DNA of 32,805 nt from an uncultured Anaerolineaceae bacterium (GTDB lineage: Bacteria; Chloroflexota; Anaerolineae; Promineifilales; Promineifilaceae): NCBI GenBank assembly GCA_937967805.1, contig CALBTC010000429.1:1-32805 (forward strand), given 5' to 3'. The notes under the pieces were generated by a model that was not told where the DNA came from, searched no databases, and saw only the letters and a list, made by a program, of their open reading frames with translations. Made by a program: the position numbers and the translations under genes. Of the stretch, positions 24,903-32,134 are shown in pieces. The first letter of the stretch is position 1, and every line of letters starts with the position of its first letter.

Positions 24903-25082
24903 CTAATCGAAATGGAACCCAATTGCCTCCAGCGTTTGGCGTAGATGAGGCCGTCGCGGTGTATTCAAGCGGCTGGCAATAGGACCGCTCCAGGCGGCCG
25001 TATGTTGATTACGACGGCCGTAAAAAGCTGCCAGCGCCGCGTGCTATTCCTCAATCAGAGAGCGCGGATCATCCTCTCCGTA
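24903..25082 (-). pseudogene. Orphaned C-terminal part of the nitroreductase
   Basis: Directly downstream and in the same frame as the nitroreductase stop, codons continue Y-GEDDPRSLIEE, TAG (25044-25046), HAALAAFYGRR and on to SRLNTPRRPHLRQTLEAIGF, ending at TAG 24903-24905. The PRRPHLR-x3-E-x3-GF ending is the usual C-terminus of NfsA-like nitroreductases. The frame therefore lost its tail through two nonsense codons, both TAG, without any frameshift. Confidence 0.8.
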
Positions 25083-25670
25083 CTATTCGTGATGAATCAC
25101 CAGCGCCTCCGGTAGGCGCGGCTTCAGCGATTTTGTGCCCAACGGCGCTTGCGGCCAGCCGATGCTCATGCCAAACACCATGTAAACGCCGGGGGGAAAA
25201 CCCAGCAAATCGGCCACTTTTTGCGGATGGTTACGCATGCCGCCAATCATCACCGCACCCAGGCCAAACGATTCCGCGGCCGTTTGCGCAGACATCCCCA
25301 CCAAGGCCGCATCCACCGTGGCCACCAGCGTCGTTTCTAACGACTTGGCCAACGTTTGGCCGTGCATTTCACAGGCAATTTCCAGCCGGTTGAGATCGGC
25401 CAAAAAACCCACAAACACATCACACTGCTCGATATGGCTCTGGTTGCCGGCCAGCACTGCCAGCTTCTGGCGCGTTTCTGGATCGCGTACCACGATGATA
25501 CTGTAGGTTTGCATGTTGCTGCTGGTCGGGGAACGTCGCGCCGCGTTTAGGATAGCGTTGAGCATCTCATCGGGCACCGGCTTGTCCCTAAAGGCCCGTA
25601 CCGAGGCGTGTTGATTGAGCGTTTGGGTAACGGCCGTTTCGTACATATCTATCTCTTCTCTAATCGTCAT
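25083..25670 (-). CDS. NfsA-like nitroreductase, truncated by an in-frame TAG
   Basis: 195 residues from the ATG at 25668-25670, which follows GAGAGGG at ideal spacing. It is an FMN-dependent NAD(P)H oxidoreductase of the NfsA type: SVRAFRDKPVPDE and ARRSPTSSNMQTYSIIVV form the FMN phosphate and ring contacts, and FGLGAVMIGGMRNHP the family core. Full-length relatives have about 250 residues. Here a TAG (25083-25085) ends the frame after VIHHE, but the missing 60-residue tail is still encoded downstream with one more TAG. The tail normally packs on the partner subunit, so the product may be inactive unless stops are read through. TAG ends other genes in the window, so a general recoding is unlikely. 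It is divergent from the alpha/beta hydrolase gene. Confidence 0.85.
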   Translation of the reverse strand: MTIREEIDMYETAVTQTLNQHASVRAFRDKPVPDEMLNAILNAARRSPTSSNMQTYSIIVVRDPETRQKLAVLAGNQSHIEQCDVFVGFLADLNRLEIACEMHGQTLAKSLETTLVATVDAALVGMSAQTAAESFGLGAVMIGGMRNHPQKVADLLGFPPGVYMVFGMSIGWPQAPLGTKSLKPRLPEALVIHHE

Positions 25671-25729
25671 AAATTTCCCTCTCAACTTTGTTGGATGCGG
25701 TGACCCGCCTGATTTCTTACGGTAAAAGT

Positions 25730-25763
25730 TAGACTTGACAGTCTAGACCTGCTAGTCTACAAT
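25730..25763 (+). promoter_or_regulatory. Promoter overlapped by TAGACT/AGTCTA repeats
   Basis: TTGACA (25735-25740), 17-base spacer and TACAAT (25758-25763) form a near-consensus promoter on the plus strand. TAGACT (25730-25735) and AGTCTA (25740-25745) make an inverted repeat across the -35 box, and a further AGTCTA (25754-25759) lies 14 bases on, overlapping the -10. The arrangement resembles TetR-family operators, but no TetR gene is in the window. Confidence 0.7.
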
Positions 25764-25769
25764 ATTACG

Positions 25770-25858
25770 CGTTGCTTCATCAGGCGATTTGACAACATAA
25801 AAACAACAATTTCTATCGACCTTAGCAAGTCCCATAGCTTTAGGGGCTTTTTTTTAAT
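25770..25858 (+). ncRNA. Leader RNA or small RNA ending in an intrinsic terminator
   Basis: From the predicted start point near 25770, about 85 bases run to a terminator that lies before the next gene. No reading frame of note is inside. The product could be a small RNA, or an attenuated leader of the hydrolase gene that starts at 25881. Confidence 0.4.
25827..25855 (+). terminator. Intrinsic terminator in the hydrolase leader
   Basis: AAGTCCC (25827-25833) pairs with GGGGCTT (25843-25849) over seven base pairs, one of them G-U, followed by a run of eight T. It stands only 25 bases before the hydrolase ATG and downstream of a good promoter. Confidence 0.7.
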
Positions 25859-25880
25859 TTTAACAAGTAAGAGGTGGGGT

Positions 25881-27005
25881 ATGAATCTTCCCCTGGGTTA
25901 CCAACAATTTCATAAAGAAAGTTTCTTTAACTATCAGATGAACCGGCTTCATGCATTGGGTTATGCTCGGCAGGCAGATATTGAAAAAGCAGCCGGTCAG
26001 ATTAAAACACAGGCCGACTACGTACAGGCGTTTACCCAACTGGCGGCGGAGGCAAAGGCAGACGGCCGTCTCAAAAACGCCGCCTTTTACCTGCGCGCCG
26101 CTGAATTCTTTACCGAGCACACGTCGCCACAAAGAAAGGCGATCTACCAGGAGTTTCACAAAACGTTTTACGAAGCGTTCGCCGATGAAGGCATCACCCG
26201 GCACGAAGTTCCGTACAACGGCAGCTTTTTACCGGCGATGGAACTGGAAGCGGCCGTTCAACCGGCCAAAGGCACCATCCTGCTCTTTGGCGGCTTTGAT
26301 TCGCTGATCGAGGAATTTTTTGTCATTTGGAAATTTTTTGCCCAGGCAGGCTACCCCGTCATTGCCTTTGAAGGACCGGGGCAAGGCGGCGCACGGCAGC
26401 TTTACGGCCACGCCTTTGACCACGACTACGAAAAACCTGTTGGCGCCATTTTGGATTATTTCGCCATTGAAGCCGCCACGCTCATTGGCATTTCTATGGG
26501 CGGCTATTGGGGCATACGCGCCGCTGCCTACGAAGACCGCATCAAGCAGGTGGTCGCCTGGTCGCCGGTGTATGACTGGCTGGAGCAAGTACCGGGCTTT
26601 GTACAAGCGCTCGTCAGGCAGCTTGTAAAGTTTGAAGGATTCATGAATGCTACTATCCGCCTGCGGATGCGCCTGTTTCCTATTCTCGACCATGCCGTCA
26701 AGCAGGCGGTGTTTATGGTGAAAGGGGATCAACCCATGGATGCCGTCCACTGGCTGCTGGGCATGAACAAGCACCACATCAGCAGCCACAAAGTAACACA
26801 GGATGTACTGCTGGTAGGCGGCGAAAACGACAGTTTCCAGCCGGTGAAGCTGCTGCGCAAACAGGAACAAGCATTAACCAATGCCCGCTCGGTCTCCACC
26901 AGAATATTCACCAAGGCCGAACACGCCGATATGCACTGCCAAATGGGCAACCTGATGCTAGCCATGAGCGAAATCGAAGCCTGGATTCGCCAAACTGTGG
27001 TGTAA
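25881..27005 (+). CDS. Alpha/beta hydrolase (FrsA/dipeptidyl-peptidase-like)
   Basis: A 374-residue alpha/beta-hydrolase with an N-terminal helical region (about 1-120) before the core. The nucleophile S205 lies in GISMGGYWG; D317 in VGGENDSFQP and H348 in KAEHADMH complete a plausible triad. FGGFDSLIEEF holds the oxyanion-hole region. The layout resembles FrsA/DUF1100-type and secondary-metabolite esterases; the substrate is unknown. AAGAGGTGGGG precedes the ATG. Expression is probably controlled by the repeat operator and leader terminator upstream, possibly in response to a small molecule. It is divergent from the nitroreductase gene; both may serve detoxification. Confidence 0.88.
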   Translation: MNLPLGYQQFHKESFFNYQMNRLHALGYARQADIEKAAGQIKTQADYVQAFTQLAAEAKADGRLKNAAFYLRAAEFFTEHTSPQRKAIYQEFHKTFYEAFADEGITRHEVPYNGSFLPAMELEAAVQPAKGTILLFGGFDSLIEEFFVIWKFFAQAGYPVIAFEGPGQGGARQLYGHAFDHDYEKPVGAILDYFAIEAATLIGISMGGYWGIRAAAYEDRIKQVVAWSPVYDWLEQVPGFVQALVRQLVKFEGFMNATIRLRMRLFPILDHAVKQAVFMVKGDQPMDAVHWLLGMNKHHISSHKVTQDVLLVGGENDSFQPVKLLRKQEQALTNARSVSTRIFTKAEHADMHCQMGNLMLAMSEIEAWIRQTVV

Positions 27006-27068
27006 ACTGCAAAGCTGCAATCCTTGAGAAACATTCTAATCTTGACTATACTTTTGACTCAGGACTTT

Positions 27069-27118
27069 ATCTGGGAGATTCATCGCCTTATCTTGGATAG
27101 CTAACGAATCTCCCAGAT
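27069..27118. repeat. 13-bp inverted repeat downstream of the hydrolase gene
   Basis: ATCTGGGAGATTC (27069-27081) and GAATCTCCCAGAT (27106-27118) are perfect inverted repeats with a 24-base loop and no T run. It may be a transcript-end structure, or the boundary of the AT-rich segment that begins here. Confidence 0.65.
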
Positions 27119-27156
27119 CCAATACAAAGTTCAGCAAATGAGGAGAAAGTTAGCTA

Positions 27157-27726
27157 GTGCTCACTAAGGTGTGGAAAGATCCAGTTTGGAGCAAAGTAAT
27201 TGCTACAGGCATACTTGCTATTATTGGTGCGGTAGGTGCCTATTTTCTAAATTGGTGGCCGATAATAATAAATGCTGGTTCTCGTTTCTTTACTTTCCTT
27301 GGCGAGACCACCCAAATACCAAACTGGCTTATAGGAGTAATGGCTTTATGCACGTTGCTTGTCGTTATAGTAGGCTTCGTTCTACTGAGAATAGCCTTAT
27401 TTCCACCAAAACAAGAAGCAAGTTGGACAAATTACACATCCGATACCTTCTTTGGATTAGATTGGTATTGGAAATATGGTTCAAAAGGCTCGATATACGG
27501 TCTATATTCCTGCTGCAGCAACTGCCATTTTCAAGTTTATCCAAGTGATGCATCCCCGTTTCGAATGGCTCCAAGAATTATGTATCACTGCGATAGTTGC
27601 GGGTTAGAAGCAGGTCCTTTTGACGGAACACCAATTCAGTTGGAGAGTAAGGTTGAGAGATTTATTCACCAAAAAATCAGGACTGGAAATTGGAATTCTA
27701 GCAAAAGTATCCAACAGGAAACATGA
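27157..27726 (+). CDS. Orphan membrane protein with a C-terminal zinc-ribbon-like domain
   Basis: 189 residues starting at GTG, with AGGAG 11 or so bases upstream. Two transmembrane helices lie in the N-terminal third (VIATGILAIIGAVGAYFLNW and LIGVMALCTLLVVIVGFVLL), followed by a soluble domain. That domain carries two CxxC pairs, in YSCCSNCHF and YHCDSCGLE, suggesting a zinc site. I do not recognise a named family. The gene is distinctly AT-rich, its codon use differs from its neighbours, and it contains no ACGGCCGT palindrome. With the inverted repeat just upstream, this suggests recent acquisition. Its end lies 12 bases from the end of the convergent EamA gene. Confidence 0.75.
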   Translation: MLTKVWKDPVWSKVIATGILAIIGAVGAYFLNWWPIIINAGSRFFTFLGETTQIPNWLIGVMALCTLLVVIVGFVLLRIALFPPKQEASWTNYTSDTFFGLDWYWKYGSKGSIYGLYSCCSNCHFQVYPSDASPFRMAPRIMYHCDSCGLEAGPFDGTPIQLESKVERFIHQKIRTGNWNSSKSIQQET

Positions 27727-27738
27727 GATTCGCTAATC

Positions 27739-28701
27739 TTATTTTCTTGCTAACCTCCACGGTCTACGACTCCCGCGCCAGCGCAAAAACACAACACCAC
27801 CCAAAATCAATAAGCTGCCGCCAATTTGCCGGCTGGTCAGCTGTTCCCCCAGTAAAAAGTAGGCCAGAACGGCCGTAAACACCGGTTCCGTCGTCAAAAT
27901 CAGATTGGCTACGCTGGAGGGCAGCAGGCTCAGGCTGGTGTTGTACAGGCCAAAGCCGGCCACGGTGGGACCGGCCGCCAGCAAGATGATCACGCCCCAC
28001 CCCGCCCAGGCATTACCGAACCAGAATAGATCGTTGGGGGAAATGGCCGTGCCCAACACCACCTCTCCCGGCAGCAAATTCACCAACAAGAAAAAGATGG
28101 CGGCAAAGCCAAACACGTACAGCAGCGTCGTCCACGGATTCAAACCGCGCTGCGCCGCCGAACGTCCCATCAAGCTGTAAACCGCGTAGCCCAACCCGGC
28201 CAGCGTCCCGGTGAGTATCCCCACCAGGTTGCGGTCCCAGGCGGCCGGGTCCAGCGCTTCGGCGACCAGCACGCAGCCCGCCAGGCAGAGCACAATCGCC
28301 ACAACTTTTGCCCCGCTGAGCAACTCCTTCAGCAGCCAGCGGGCCAGCAGTGCCGTAAATGCCGCCGAACTATAGACCAGCACCGTGGCCACCGCCGCCC
28401 CGTTCAAGGCAACCGACAATGTCCACAGCCCGTTGAACACGGCAAACACAAATCCATAACCAAAGAGGTATGGCAAGTGGCGGCGTGCTACGCGCAAGAG
28501 AGATGCCCGGCGCAGCCGCAGCACCAGCAGCAACGTCAAGACCACAAAAAAGCTGCGCCAGAAGGCCAGCAACAGTGCGGGAATTTGGTAGGTTTCTGTG
28601 AGATAGCGGATGAATACGGCCGTTGTCGACAATATCGCCGAACTGGCCAGGGCAACCAGGTAACCCTGGGCGGTGGTGTCTTCGTGGGTTGTGATGGACA
28701 T
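27739..28701 (-). CDS. EamA/DMT-family transporter
   Basis: A 320-residue inner-membrane protein with about ten hydrophobic helices in two EamA repeats (about 12-150 and 160-300). Characteristic spots are STTAVFIRYLTETYQIPALLLAFWRS in the first half and VANLILTTEPVFTAVLAYFLLGEQLTSRQ in the second. The family exports or exchanges small metabolites such as amino acids or nucleosides; the substrate here is unknown. It has no Shine-Dalgarno; TACAAT lies six bases before the ATG, so a leaderless transcript is possible. It is divergent from the monooxygenase gene. Confidence 0.9.
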   Translation of the reverse strand: MSITTHEDTTAQGYLVALASSAILSTTAVFIRYLTETYQIPALLLAFWRSFFVVLTLLLVLRLRRASLLRVARRHLPYLFGYGFVFAVFNGLWTLSVALNGAAVATVLVYSSAAFTALLARWLLKELLSGAKVVAIVLCLAGCVLVAEALDPAAWDRNLVGILTGTLAGLGYAVYSLMGRSAAQRGLNPWTTLLYVFGFAAIFFLLVNLLPGEVVLGTAISPNDLFWFGNAWAGWGVIILLAAGPTVAGFGLYNTSLSLLPSSVANLILTTEPVFTAVLAYFLLGEQLTSRQIGGSLLILGGVVFLRWRGSRRPWRLARK

Positions 28702-28800
28702 TGGGGAATTGTAGAGGAAATACGGCCGTTGCCAATAGGGTAATCGGCAAAAAAATTACAGAAAGAGCCAGGCAAATCGGCCGGTTATGGAGGAAAATTT

Positions 28801-30000
28801 GTGCCTGTGCCAAATCACTTTACAATCATACCGATGCACACACCAAACCACGAATCAGAACCTGCCGACGTACTCATTATTGGGGCCAGCGCAGCCGGAT
28901 TAGCCGTGGCCGCCTGCCTGAAGCACGAAAGCATTTCGAACATCACCATTCTGGAAATGGCAGACAAAGTGGGTGCTGCCTGGCGGCGTCATTATGACCG
29001 TCTGCACCTGCACACCGATAAAGGTAACTCTAACCTGCCTTATTTGCCCTTCTCCCGTGATACGCCACGCTACCCCTCACGCCAGCAGGTTATCAACTAT
29101 CTAGAAACCTATGCAGAGCAGTTCGATCTGCACCCCCATTTTGGCCAGAAAGCCACAAATATAGAGCTGCTCAACGGTCTTTGGCACGTCACCACAACCA
29201 AAAGCCACTTTATTGGCCGCAACCTGGTGATGGCCACGGGCTACACCAACCAGCCGGTTGTGCCTAGCTGGCCAGGGCAAGATCAGTTCGATGGGCGAAT
29301 CCTGCACAGCTCGCAGTATAAAAACGGGGCAGAGTTTGCCGGTAAAAATGTGTTGGTAGTTGGTTTTGGCAATTCTGGCGGTGAGATTGCCATCGATTTG
29401 CACGAACACGGCGCACACCCCGGCATTTCGGTGCGCAGTCCGGTCAACGTCATTCCGCGGGATATTCTGGGCATTCCTATTCTTTCCATCGGGATTCTCA
29501 TGAGCAAGCTGCCAACGGCCGTTGCCGACGCCCTGGCTGCTCCCTTGTTAAAGTTAACCATCGGTGATTTAACTCGATACGGCCTGAGAAAATTACCCTA
29601 CGGTCCCAACACACAGATTGTCCGTGATGGCCGAATTCCGTTGCTGGATATTGGCACGGTTTCACTCATCAAACAAGGGGAGCTCCAGGTAAAGCCTGCC
29701 ATTAAACAATTTGATCCAGAAGGGGTTCAGTTTGTGAATGGGCAAAGCCAGGCATATGAAGCGGTGGTACTGGCCACCGGCTACCGGCCGAATCTGGAGA
29801 TTTTTGCCGACGGTATTGGGCCTGCTTTAGACGACACAGGCCAACCCCTCTGCAGCGGGCAAGAAAGCTCGTTAGCCGGTCTATACTTCTGCGGTTTTTA
29901 CGTTTCGCCAACGGGAATGCTGCGCGAAATTGGTATCGAAGCCAGGCAGATTGCCCAAAGCATCAAAGCCAAAAGGAATCCGCAGATTAGCGCAGATTGA
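28801..30000 (+). CDS. Flavin-containing monooxygenase-like oxidoreductase
   Basis: 399 residues from GTG at 28801, supported by GGAGG seven bases upstream; an in-frame ATG at 28834 has no such site. The FAD motif is IIGASAAGLAVAACL (third Gly of the usual GxGxxG shifted), the NADPH motif VVGFGNSGGE near residue 188, and ATGYRPN near residue 325 marks the family C-terminal motif. It resembles YUCCA/CzcO-like monooxygenases that hydroxylate or oxygenate small substrates. The last residues (NPQISAD) and the TGA are encoded by a dispersed inverted repeat, so the native end may have been replaced. Confidence 0.9.
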   Translation: MPVPNHFTIIPMHTPNHESEPADVLIIGASAAGLAVAACLKHESISNITILEMADKVGAAWRRHYDRLHLHTDKGNSNLPYLPFSRDTPRYPSRQQVINYLETYAEQFDLHPHFGQKATNIELLNGLWHVTTTKSHFIGRNLVMATGYTNQPVVPSWPGQDQFDGRILHSSQYKNGAEFAGKNVLVVGFGNSGGEIAIDLHEHGAHPGISVRSPVNVIPRDILGIPILSIGILMSKLPTAVADALAAPLLKLTIGDLTRYGLRKLPYGPNTQIVRDGRIPLLDIGTVSLIKQGELQVKPAIKQFDPEGVQFVNGQSQAYEAVVLATGYRPNLEIFADGIGPALDDTGQPLCSGQESSLAGLYFCGFYVSPTGMLREIGIEARQIAQSIKAKRNPQISAD

Positions 30001-30050
30001 CGCAGATTTTTTTTATTTTTAATCTGCGCTAATCTGTGAAATCTGCGGAT
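29978..30050. repeat. ATCTGCG-type inverted repeat overlapping the monooxygenase stop
   Basis: CAGATTAGCGCAGATT (29983-29998) and AATCTGCGCTAATCTG (30021-30036) are a perfect 16-bp inverted repeat, extended by further ATCTGCGG units. A T-rich loop follows the left arm. It lies between convergent genes and may stop transcription from both sides. A decayed relative is at 11957-11992. Confidence 0.8.
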
Positions 30051-30056
30051 AAAAAC

Positions 30057-31241
30057 TTATTGACTCCGCCGACGCGTCACCACATCAAAAATGACGGCGA
30101 GTGCCAGCACCAACGCTCTAACGATGTACTGGTAGGAAATATCAATTTGCATCAAGTTCATACCGCTGGTCAGCGACGTCATGATCAGCGCGCCAATGAG
30201 CGAGCCAACGACGTTGCCCACACCACCGGCAGCCGACACGCCGCCGACGAAGGCCGCGGCAATGGCATCCAGCTCAAACAGCGTGCCCGCCGTGGTGGTG
30301 GCCGAGCGCAGGCGCGAAGCGTAAAGAATACCGGAAAGCGCCGCCAGCATCCCCATCGAGCCAAAAACGACGTGCGTGATGCGCTTAACGCTGATACCGC
30401 TTAATTCGGCCGCTTCCGGGTTACCGCCAACGGCGTAAATGTGGCGACCGAGCACCGTTTTTGTCGTCATGAAATGATAAAAGAGAACGACTACCAGGAT
30501 GATAACGGCCGTCCACGAAAGCCCCTGGTATCCGGCCAAAATCCAGGCAACCCCGCCGATCAAAACAGAGATGAAGACCTGTTTCAAAATAAACAGTGGC
30601 GTCGACAGTCCTTCAAATCCCTGCTTGTGCATCGTCCGGCGTGAAATAAGTTCACCAGACACAAATAGAACAATGCCCAGCAGCCCCAGAAGCAGCGTCA
30701 CTTTGTGCATCTCCGGCAAAATGCCGATATCGGGAATGTCCGGAACGAAGCCGTTGCCGATAGCCACAAAGGTTTCATCGGGAATAATGATGGTGCCGGT
30801 GGACCGCGTGGCAAGCTGCAACGCGCCCCGGTAACCCAACCAGCCGGCCAGCGTGGCTACAAATGCCGGAATGCCCAGTTCAGCTACCAGTGAAGAGGTA
30901 AGTAAACCGGCCAAAATCCCCAGCCCCAACACAAAAGCAATGGCCACATAGACTGGCCATCCCCACGAAACCATGGCAATGGCACCCACGGCACCTAAAA
31001 AACCGGCCAAGAAACCAACCGACAAATCAATGTGGCGAATCACAATGACCAGCGTCATACCGACCGCCAAAACGGCGATATAGCCGGTTTGGTTTACCAG
31101 ATTCACTAAATTTCTAGAGGAAATAAACAGGCCATCTGTGGTAAAGGCAAAGACCCCCATAATGACAAATAAGGCGATGAACATAGCATATTCACGAATG
31201 TTCTCGCGTAATAATTTCCGCACATCATCAAAAAATGACAT
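30057..31241 (-). CDS. Sugar ABC transporter permease (XylH/GguB-like)
   Basis: A 394-residue inner-membrane permease of the RbsC/XylH family, with about ten helices. AVGMTLVIVIRHIDLSVG is the hallmark of monosaccharide permeases, and GRHIYAVGGNPEAAELSGI is the cytoplasmic loop contacting the ATPase. The length fits the longer XylH/GguB subgroup rather than RbsC. GGGAGG six bases before the ATG and a 20-base gap to the ATPase gene show one operon. It imports a monosaccharide such as xylose, galactose or glucose; which one cannot be fixed. Confidence 0.93.
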   Translation of the reverse strand: MSFFDDVRKLLRENIREYAMFIALFVIMGVFAFTTDGLFISSRNLVNLVNQTGYIAVLAVGMTLVIVIRHIDLSVGFLAGFLGAVGAIAMVSWGWPVYVAIAFVLGLGILAGLLTSSLVAELGIPAFVATLAGWLGYRGALQLATRSTGTIIIPDETFVAIGNGFVPDIPDIGILPEMHKVTLLLGLLGIVLFVSGELISRRTMHKQGFEGLSTPLFILKQVFISVLIGGVAWILAGYQGLSWTAVIILVVVLFYHFMTTKTVLGRHIYAVGGNPEAAELSGISVKRITHVVFGSMGMLAALSGILYASRLRSATTTAGTLFELDAIAAAFVGGVSAAGGVGNVVGSLIGALIMTSLTSGMNLMQIDISYQYIVRALVLALAVIFDVVTRRRSQ

Positions 31242-31261
31242 CTAGAGCCTCCCTGCGTCGA

Positions 31262-32056
31262 TCAAGTAGCTGTGCTTTCGGCGAAGTCATCGCGTGCGCC
31301 AATCATGTAGGCGACGACACGTTCGCGGAACTCGTGAATGTCACCTTCTACCGGTTGGTCGGATACTTTGCGCCCCTGGCGCAGCACAATCATGCGATCA
31401 CTTACCTGGTAGATGTCTTCCAGACGGTGACTAATGATGATGATTGAAGAGCCTTGCGCCTTGAGTTCGCGCACCAGTTCAAGCACCTTGTCTATGGCCG
31501 CCACGCTTAAAGCGGCCGTTGGCTCATCCATTATGATGACCTTGGCATCGAAAGCGGTGGCGCGGGCAATGGCCACTGCCTGCCGCTGGCCGCCGGACAA
31601 TCGCTCCACCTTCTGCCGCACAGAGGGGATATTGATCTTGAGCCGATCCAGCAGGCTTTTTGTTTCCTGCTCCATGTGGCGGAAATCCATCACCTTAATC
31701 GGACCCAGGTTTAATTGCACCACTTCACGGCCCATGAACACATTAGCAACCACATCGAGATTGTTGGACAAAGCATAATCCTGGTAAACCATCTCGATTC
31801 CCTGGCGGCGGGCGTCCATTGGATTAGAAAAGTTTGTCTTGTTACCTTCAATGAGAATGTCGCCTTCGTCAGGGTGGTAGGCACCGCTGAGAACTTTCAT
31901 CAGGGTGGATTTGCCGGCGGCATTGTCACCTACCAAGCCTAACACCTCATTTTGATGGAGTGTCAGGGTTACACCGCGCAGCGCCTGCACAGCGCCGAAG
32001 TTCTTCTTGATGTCACGCATTTCGACGACTGGAGTTCGTTCTGAGGTTTGTTGCAT
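31262..32056 (-). CDS. Sugar ABC transporter ATP-binding protein, single domain
   Basis: 264 residues from the ATG at 32054-32056 ([13 protein letters not shown]), preferred over a longer frame that would run into the hairpin upstream. Walker A is GDNAAGKST, the signature [14 protein letters not shown], Walker [12 protein letters not shown], and the switch His is in IISHR. It has one nucleotide-binding domain, like FrcA, whereas most RbsA/XylG-type sugar ATPases carry two in tandem. It would act as a homodimer under the permease encoded next. Confidence 0.93.
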   Translation of the reverse strand: MQQTSERTPVVEMRDIKKNFGAVQALRGVTLTLHQNEVLGLVGDNAAGKSTLMKVLSGAYHPDEGDILIEGNKTNFSNPMDARRQGIEMVYQDYALSNNLDVVANVFMGREVVQLNLGPIKVMDFRHMEQETKSLLDRLKINIPSVRQKVERLSGGQRQAVAIARATAFDAKVIIMDEPTAALSVAAIDKVLELVRELKAQGSSIIIISHRLEDIYQVSDRMIVLRQGRKVSDQPVEGDIHEFRERVVAYMIGARDDFAESTAT

Positions 32057-32084
32057 ACTCTTGCCCTTCTGCTTGATGATAAAA

Positions 32085-32116
32085 GAAATGGTGCTGGGGG
32101 CTCCCAGCACCATTTC
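32085..32116 (-). terminator. Hairpin between binding-protein and ATPase genes
   Basis: GAAATGGTGCTGGG and CCCAGCACCATTTC form a perfect 14-bp stem with a four-base loop. On the minus strand it is followed by TTTTAT, so it is probably a partial terminator or 3' stabiliser that keeps the binding protein more abundant than the other subunits. Confidence 0.7.
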
Positions 32117-32134
32117 ACTCAAAAACTTTAACGC

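Noticed and set aside
24903..25085. Global reassignment of TAG as a sense codon
   Set aside because: TAG is the natural stop of tal-pgi, zwf and the REC-kinase gene in this same window, at normal family lengths.
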